Assembly: GCF_019218755.1 (NCBI RefSeq)
Contig: NZ_JAHUWZ010000001.1
Coordinates: forward strand, 310,001-374,000
Length of the DNA stretch: 64,000 nucleotides
Direction of reading: 5' to 3'
Origin: Acidovorax sp. sif1233
GTDB lineage: Bacteria > Pseudomonadota > Gammaproteobacteria > Burkholderiales > Burkholderiaceae_C
In this document: piece by piece, positions 60,670 through 64,000 of the stretch
Numbering within the stretch: the stretch's first letter is position 1
How the letters are laid out: every line of letters starts with the position of its first letter
Notes under the pieces: model-generated
The model's input: only the letters and a program-made list of their open reading frames with translations
Databases searched by the model: none
Told to the model about the DNA's origin: nothing
Made by a program: the position numbers and the translations under genes

Positions 60670-61368
60670 TCACTCTGGTGCGAAATCGGGTGCCAGGCCG
60701 CAGCCCAGCAGCACGAAATTGGTGAGCTCGCGCACGATGGGTTCGCGGTCGATGGTCTCTTCGGGCGCCAGGCCCAGCATGATGTGCACCTGCACGCCGT
60801 AGTCGGCGTAGTGCTGCGTCATGCCCCAGATCTGCATCAGCAGCAGGCGCGCGTCCAGCGGGCGCATGCGGCCCTCGGCGATCCAGCGGTCGATCAGGTC
60901 CACCTTCTGCTGTGTGGACTTCACGGCCACGGGCCAGTACCGGCCCAGGTTGCGCCCGCCGCCCAGCACCTCGGTGGTGAAGATGCGTGACAGGCCCGGG
61001 TTGTCGAGCGCGTAGTCGAGCTTCTTGCGCACGTAGGTGCTCAGCACCTTCTTGGGGTCGTCGCTCTGGCTGTCGAACTGGAAGGCGCCCGACCAGCCGT
61101 TGAGCACCGAGTACAGCAGCTCCTCGTACAGCTCTTCCTTGCTGGCGATGTAGTAGTGCAGCTGCGGCTTGGTCAGCCCCGCACGCTCGGCGATGGCCTT
61201 GGTGGACGCGCCCTTGAAGCCATGGCGGCTGAACTCGGCAATCGCCGCCTCGCGGATCGCACCCAGGATGCGCTCGCGCCCCTGCTTGGAGCGGCTGAGC
61301 AGTGCGCCGGAGACATTGCTGCTGCCATCGGCTTCGGGTTCGGTCATGAGCGGGGCTTTGGGCGGCAT
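60670..61368 (-). CDS. TetR-family repressor, RutR-like
   Basis: 232 residues from the ATG at 61368; an ATG at 61347 is an alternative. The TetR helix-turn-helix is ILGAIREAAIAEFSRHGFKGASTKAIAERAGLTKPQLHYYIASKEELYEELL (residues ~33-85). The C-terminal domain follows the YcdC/RutR pattern (KKLDYALDNPGLSRIFTTEVLGGG, LLLMQIWGMTQHYADYGVQV; E. coli RutR has IWASTQHYADF). RutR releases DNA on binding uracil or thymine. It probably represses the operon starting at 60530 through the adjacent operator. Confidence 0.85.
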   Translation of the reverse strand: MPPKAPLMTEPEADGSSNVSGALLSRSKQGRERILGAIREAAIAEFSRHGFKGASTKAIAERAGLTKPQLHYYIASKEELYEELLYSVLNGWSGAFQFDSQSDDPKKVLSTYVRKKLDYALDNPGLSRIFTTEVLGGGRNLGRYWPVAVKSTQQKVDLIDRWIAEGRMRPLDARLLLMQIWGMTQHYADYGVQVHIMLGLAPEETIDREPIVRELTNFVLLGCGLAPDFAPE

Positions 61369-61391
61369 GGTGGGCGATTGTCGCTGGTTGC

Positions 61392-61916
61392 TCAGAGCTT
61401 CCAGAAGCCCACGTGCGAGGCACTCGCTTCCGCGATGAGGGCCGGCCCGATGCATTCGATGGCGTGCGGCGATGCGGCGAACACGTCGCGGCACGACAGT
61501 TCGGCATCGCGCTGCTCGGCGCGTTCGCCGCGGAACCCGCGCAGCCGCACCGCGTCGATGCCGAACACCACGCGGCCGATGCCCGACCAGAAGATGGCGC
61601 CCGCGCACATCACGCAGGGCTCTGCCGATGAGTACAGGGTGGCCTGTGCCAGTGCATCGCGGCCCACGCGCGGGCTGAGCTGGCGCACGGCATTGGTCTC
61701 GGCGTGGCCGGTGCAGTCGCCGGTCTCAGTGGTATTGCAGTAGGCCTCGGCCAGCAGCCTGCCATCGGCGCTGATCGCCACCGCGCCAAAGGGCCGGTTG
61801 CCGCGTGCACGGGCCTTGTCGGCCAGGACGATGGCCTGGCGCAGGTACCTGCCGTCGCGCTCGTCGATGGTGGCCTCCTGCGGCAGCAGTGCGGCGGGTG
61901 CTGCGCTGCCGTTCAT
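61392..61916 (-). CDS. Nucleoside/guanine deaminase-like protein (CDA fold)
   Basis: 174 residues; the ATG at 61916 overlaps the upstream gene's stop by 4 bp. The zinc motif HAETNAV and SSAEPCVMCAGAIFW carry the histidine, catalytic glutamate and two cysteines of the cytidine/guanine deaminase fold, and NRPFGAVAISADGRLLAEA precedes them. Bacterial guanine deaminases and some ammeline- or pterin-type deaminases share this length and pattern. Together with a receptor gene it forms a two-gene unit upstream of the RutR-like gene. Confidence 0.88.
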   Translation of the reverse strand: MNGSAAPAALLPQEATIDERDGRYLRQAIVLADKARARGNRPFGAVAISADGRLLAEAYCNTTETGDCTGHAETNAVRQLSPRVGRDALAQATLYSSAEPCVMCAGAIFWSGIGRVVFGIDAVRLRGFRGERAEQRDAELSCRDVFAASPHAIECIGPALIAEASASHVGFWKL

Positions 61917-62950
61917 GCCACCACCTTGCGGTCGGCCAGGGCCGGCAAAAAGGCCGGGTTGAACACGCGCTCGGGCGCGGGCTTGCGCGCCAGGTTGAAC
62001 ACGGCCGCCACCTCCTCGATCTGGTGCGCCAGTATGGCGCCCTGCACGCCGCCCAGGCCCACGGCCTGCGATTCGGCCGTCTGCAGGTATTGGCGCGTGA
62101 TGGCCCAGCGCTCGCGCTCCACGTCCATGTTCAGAATGGCCTCGCGCGCCTTGATGGCGGCAAACGTGGCCTCGGGATTGGCCAGCGTCTCGCGCAGGGC
62201 GCGGTTGCTCGCGCGCAGGAATGCCTTGGCCACCTCGGGCTTCTCCTGCAGAAGCTTCCCGGCCAGCACGGCATTGCCATACAGGTTCAGGCCCGCCTTG
62301 TTGTATTCGAGCACCGACAGTTCCTTGGCCGGCACGCGCGCGAACAGCGACACGGCCGAGTCGTGGAAATAGGTGGCCGCATCCACATCGCCGCGCACCA
62401 CCACGTTGTCGCGCGCGCTGAAGTCGGTGGTCACCCAGTCGAACAGCTCGGGCTTGGTCTTGAGTGCGCGGGCCACCATGGGCCAGCTGCGGCGCGTGGC
62501 TTCCACGGCGGCCGCCGCCACCTTCTTGCCCTTGAGCGACTGGAAATCGGTGGTGATGCCGCGGTCCTTGCGGCCGATGATGACGAAGGGCGCGCGGTTG
62601 TAGTACTGGTAGATGGCCTGCACCGGCGTGTCGGCGTTCTGCGCGTGGAACTCGGCCAGCGAACTGATGTCGCCCAGGCCGATGTCGTAGGCACCGCTGG
62701 CCACGCGTGTGATCGATGCCACGGAGCCTGCGCCCACGTCGATGGTCACGTCCAGGCCCTCGTCCTTGAAGTAGCCCTTGGCCTGCGCCAGGAAGAAGGG
62801 CGAGGTCTGGCTCGTCACCCGAAAGTCCAGCGTGAACTTGAGCGGGGTGAGTGATGCGCCCTGCGCATGCACCACGGCAGGGGCACCCAGCGTGGCGGCG
62901 ATGGAAGGGGCGAGGGTGGTCAAGAGAAAGCGGCGGCGTTGCATCAACAT
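61913..62950 (-). CDS. ABC transporter substrate-binding protein, NMT1/SsuA-like, second receptor
   Basis: 345 residues from the ATG at 62950. The twin-arginine-like lead RRRFLLTTLAPSIAATLGAPAVVHAQ suggests export by Tat or Sec. LKFTLDFRVTSQTSPFFLAQAKGYFKDEGLDVTIDVG is the NMT1/THI5 start. It lacks its own permease and ATPase, so it probably shares the importer at 54029-55755, as orphan receptors often do. Coupling to a deaminase by a 4 bp overlap suggests an amino-substituted heterocycle as ligand. Confidence 0.88.
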   Translation of the reverse strand: MLMQRRRFLLTTLAPSIAATLGAPAVVHAQGASLTPLKFTLDFRVTSQTSPFFLAQAKGYFKDEGLDVTIDVGAGSVASITRVASGAYDIGLGDISSLAEFHAQNADTPVQAIYQYYNRAPFVIIGRKDRGITTDFQSLKGKKVAAAAVEATRRSWPMVARALKTKPELFDWVTTDFSARDNVVVRGDVDAATYFHDSAVSLFARVPAKELSVLEYNKAGLNLYGNAVLAGKLLQEKPEVAKAFLRASNRALRETLANPEATFAAIKAREAILNMDVERERWAITRQYLQTAESQAVGLGGVQGAILAHQIEEVAAVFNLARKPAPERVFNPAFLPALADRKVVA

Positions 62951-63061
62951 GGTGGTGGCCCAGGTTCGGTGGAATGCCCTGTACCCACAGGCGTGTGCCG
63001 CCGCGGTACCGGGTCGAACTGAGCAATTTCCGGGCGCTACCACCCGCAAGGGATGGCAGCG

Positions 63062-63376
63062 CTGAACGCTTCTACTCGGCAGGAGCTGATGCAGAAAGCG
63101 TGCCCGGTGTCGCGAAAGCGCTGCGCCGTGCTGAGCGCCAGGCACGTTTTGCCCAGATCTTGCCTTGGCGCAAGCCGCTGCGGGGCCCCCTGTGCGCTGG
63201 AGCTGGCAAGCGCTGGGCACGCATTTGCGGTGCGCAGGCTTGGTGCGCCGCTGCCCGGGTTTGGTGAGTGTCCGGGCCTTGGGCCGCATGGCGCGGTGCG
63301 GCTTTCCTATGGAGTGCGCGACGGCATTGCTGGCCTGCCGTTTGCTAGCATCCGGGGTAAGAGTAGAAGCGTTCAG
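63062..63376. repeat. 16 bp inverted repeat with ends 315 bp apart
   Basis: CTGAACGCTTCTACTC (63062-63077) and GAGTAGAAGCGTTCAG (63361-63376) are exact reverse complements. They lie in the 648 bp geneless region between the divergent receptor and dioxygenase genes. They could be paired regulator sites for the two promoters or termini of a small non-coding element; no target duplication is visible. Confidence 0.6.
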
Positions 63377-63598
63377 TCCAGCCCATCCGCATTGCGTGGA
63401 CCGGCTGGCGGGTCATTGCTCTTGAAGCCGGTGGCGGCTTGCGTGCGGTGCGTGGTGCCTGTTGAAGGCCCGCGCAGCCTGCGGGCCGTTGCCATTGTCC
63501 CCTTCAAGAGCCACATGGCGCCGTGCCGCAACTTCACTCCTTGCTGCGGCCTGCCGTGTGCCTTGTTGCCATTGACGACTCAACGAGGAAATCACGCC

Positions 63599-64000
63599 AT
63601 GCACAGCACTGCCGCAAACCCAACTACATCCCCCGTCTACGAACCGATCGTCGCCCCCGACGTGCTGGGCGAGCTCGAAAAAGAATCGTGCATGGGCGGC
63701 GCGATGGACGGCGAGACCTCCACGCGCGAAGTGCGCTGCATCGACATCTCCGACTTCGACAACCGCAAAGAGGAAATCGCCGAGCAGCTGTGGAGCGCGT
63801 CGGTCGACATCGGCTTCTTCCAGGTAACGAACCACGGCATCCCCGTCGAGGACATCCGCGCCGCCTTCGCGCGCGCCGAAGCCTTCTTCGACCAGCCCCA
63901 GGCCACCAAGGCCCAGTGGCCCCTGGCACGCAATGCCGGCTGGGAGCACAAGGCGCAGATCCGCCCCTCCACGCGTACGCCGGACCAGAAGGAGTCCTAC
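63599..64000 (+). CDS. 2-oxoglutarate/Fe(II) dioxygenase, isopenicillin N synthase-like, N-terminal part
   Basis: The frame starts at an ATG at 63599 after CAACGAGGAA and stays open for 134 codons to the window end. EVRCIDISDFDN then LWSASVDIGFFQVTNHGIPVEDIRAAFARAEAFFDQP is the DIOX_N domain of isopenicillin N synthase-like oxygenases. The iron-binding HxD...H segment lies beyond the window. It is divergent from the deaminase/receptor pair. A hydroxylating role on the same nitrogenous compound is possible. Confidence 0.83.
   Translation, partial: MHSTAANPTTSPVYEPIVAPDVLGELEKESCMGGAMDGETSTREVRCIDISDFDNRKEEIAEQLWSASVDIGFFQVTNHGIPVEDIRAAFARAEAFFDQPQATKAQWPLARNAGWEHKAQIRPSTRTPDQKESY

Overview
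The window is chromosomal DNA of a high-GC Gram-negative bacterium. It most resembles a Comamonadaceae betaproteobacterium close to Acidovorax. The reasons are an Omp32-like major porin, a ubiquinone gene (coq7), an Entner-Doudoroff cluster under a HexR-type regulator, an IPTL-CTERM surface protein, and many copies of short intergenic repeats of the kind I associate with this family. No rRNA, tRNA, CRISPR array or intact insertion sequence was seen.

Layout. 1-4262: end of a cobalamin block (cobC fragment, cobS), biosynthetic threonine deaminase ilvA, an OsmC-family protein and coq7. 4579-14904: major porin, then a peptide-type ABC operon with two paralogous binding proteins, two permeases, two ATPases and an M20 amidohydrolase. 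15261-17117: a cysteine-repeat envelope protein with an internal sorting-signal-like segment. 17247-42892: a sugar catabolism region holding hexR, an AfuABC-type ABC transporter with transaldolase, a two-component system divergent from a glucose-type ABC transporter with a LamB-family porin and glucokinase, then zwf, pgi, an AGE-family epimerase, an SMP-30 lactonase, edd and eda. 43112-48272: a DUF805 protein, a Fur-box TonB receptor, and groES-groEL with a CIRCE operator. 49006-52266: a 1086-residue Kelch-type protein ending in an IPTL-CTERM signal. 52578-64000: a nine-gene catabolic and transport operon, a RutR-like repressor, a deaminase with a second binding protein, and the start of a 2-oxoglutarate-type dioxygenase gene.

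How the parts work together. Five TGTAA-N5-TTACA-like sites (18231, 26971, 35761, 35848, 40236) lie in front of hexR/afuA, the glucose transporter, zwf, pgi and the lactonase/edd pair. They suggest one HexR regulon covering uptake, phosphorylation and the Entner-Doudoroff route. No ordinary pgl is visible, so the SMP-30 lactonase that shares an operator region with edd is a candidate for the lactonase step. The afu-type transporter, lying between hexR and tal, may import sugar phosphates rather than iron.

The least-described part is the 52.6-64 kb cluster. A RutR-like TetR protein sits beside a RutR-type operator (TTGA...TGGTCAA) at the promoter of an operon that encodes a lone ferredoxin, a flavodoxin-fold reductase, a cytosine-deaminase-like amidohydrolase, a RidA protein, a creatininase-family hydrolase, an NMT1-type ABC transporter and an FAD oxidase. 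This looks like a catabolic route for an unidentified nitrogenous, possibly pyrimidine- or purine-like, compound. Superimposed on all of this are three repeat families: at least 12 copies of a ~45 bp palindromic repeat (called B here), four or five copies of a ~100 bp repeat (A), and one ~600 bp long-inverted-repeat element (C). One B copy lies inside cobS, one inside groESL, and one supplies a Shine-Dalgarno sequence.
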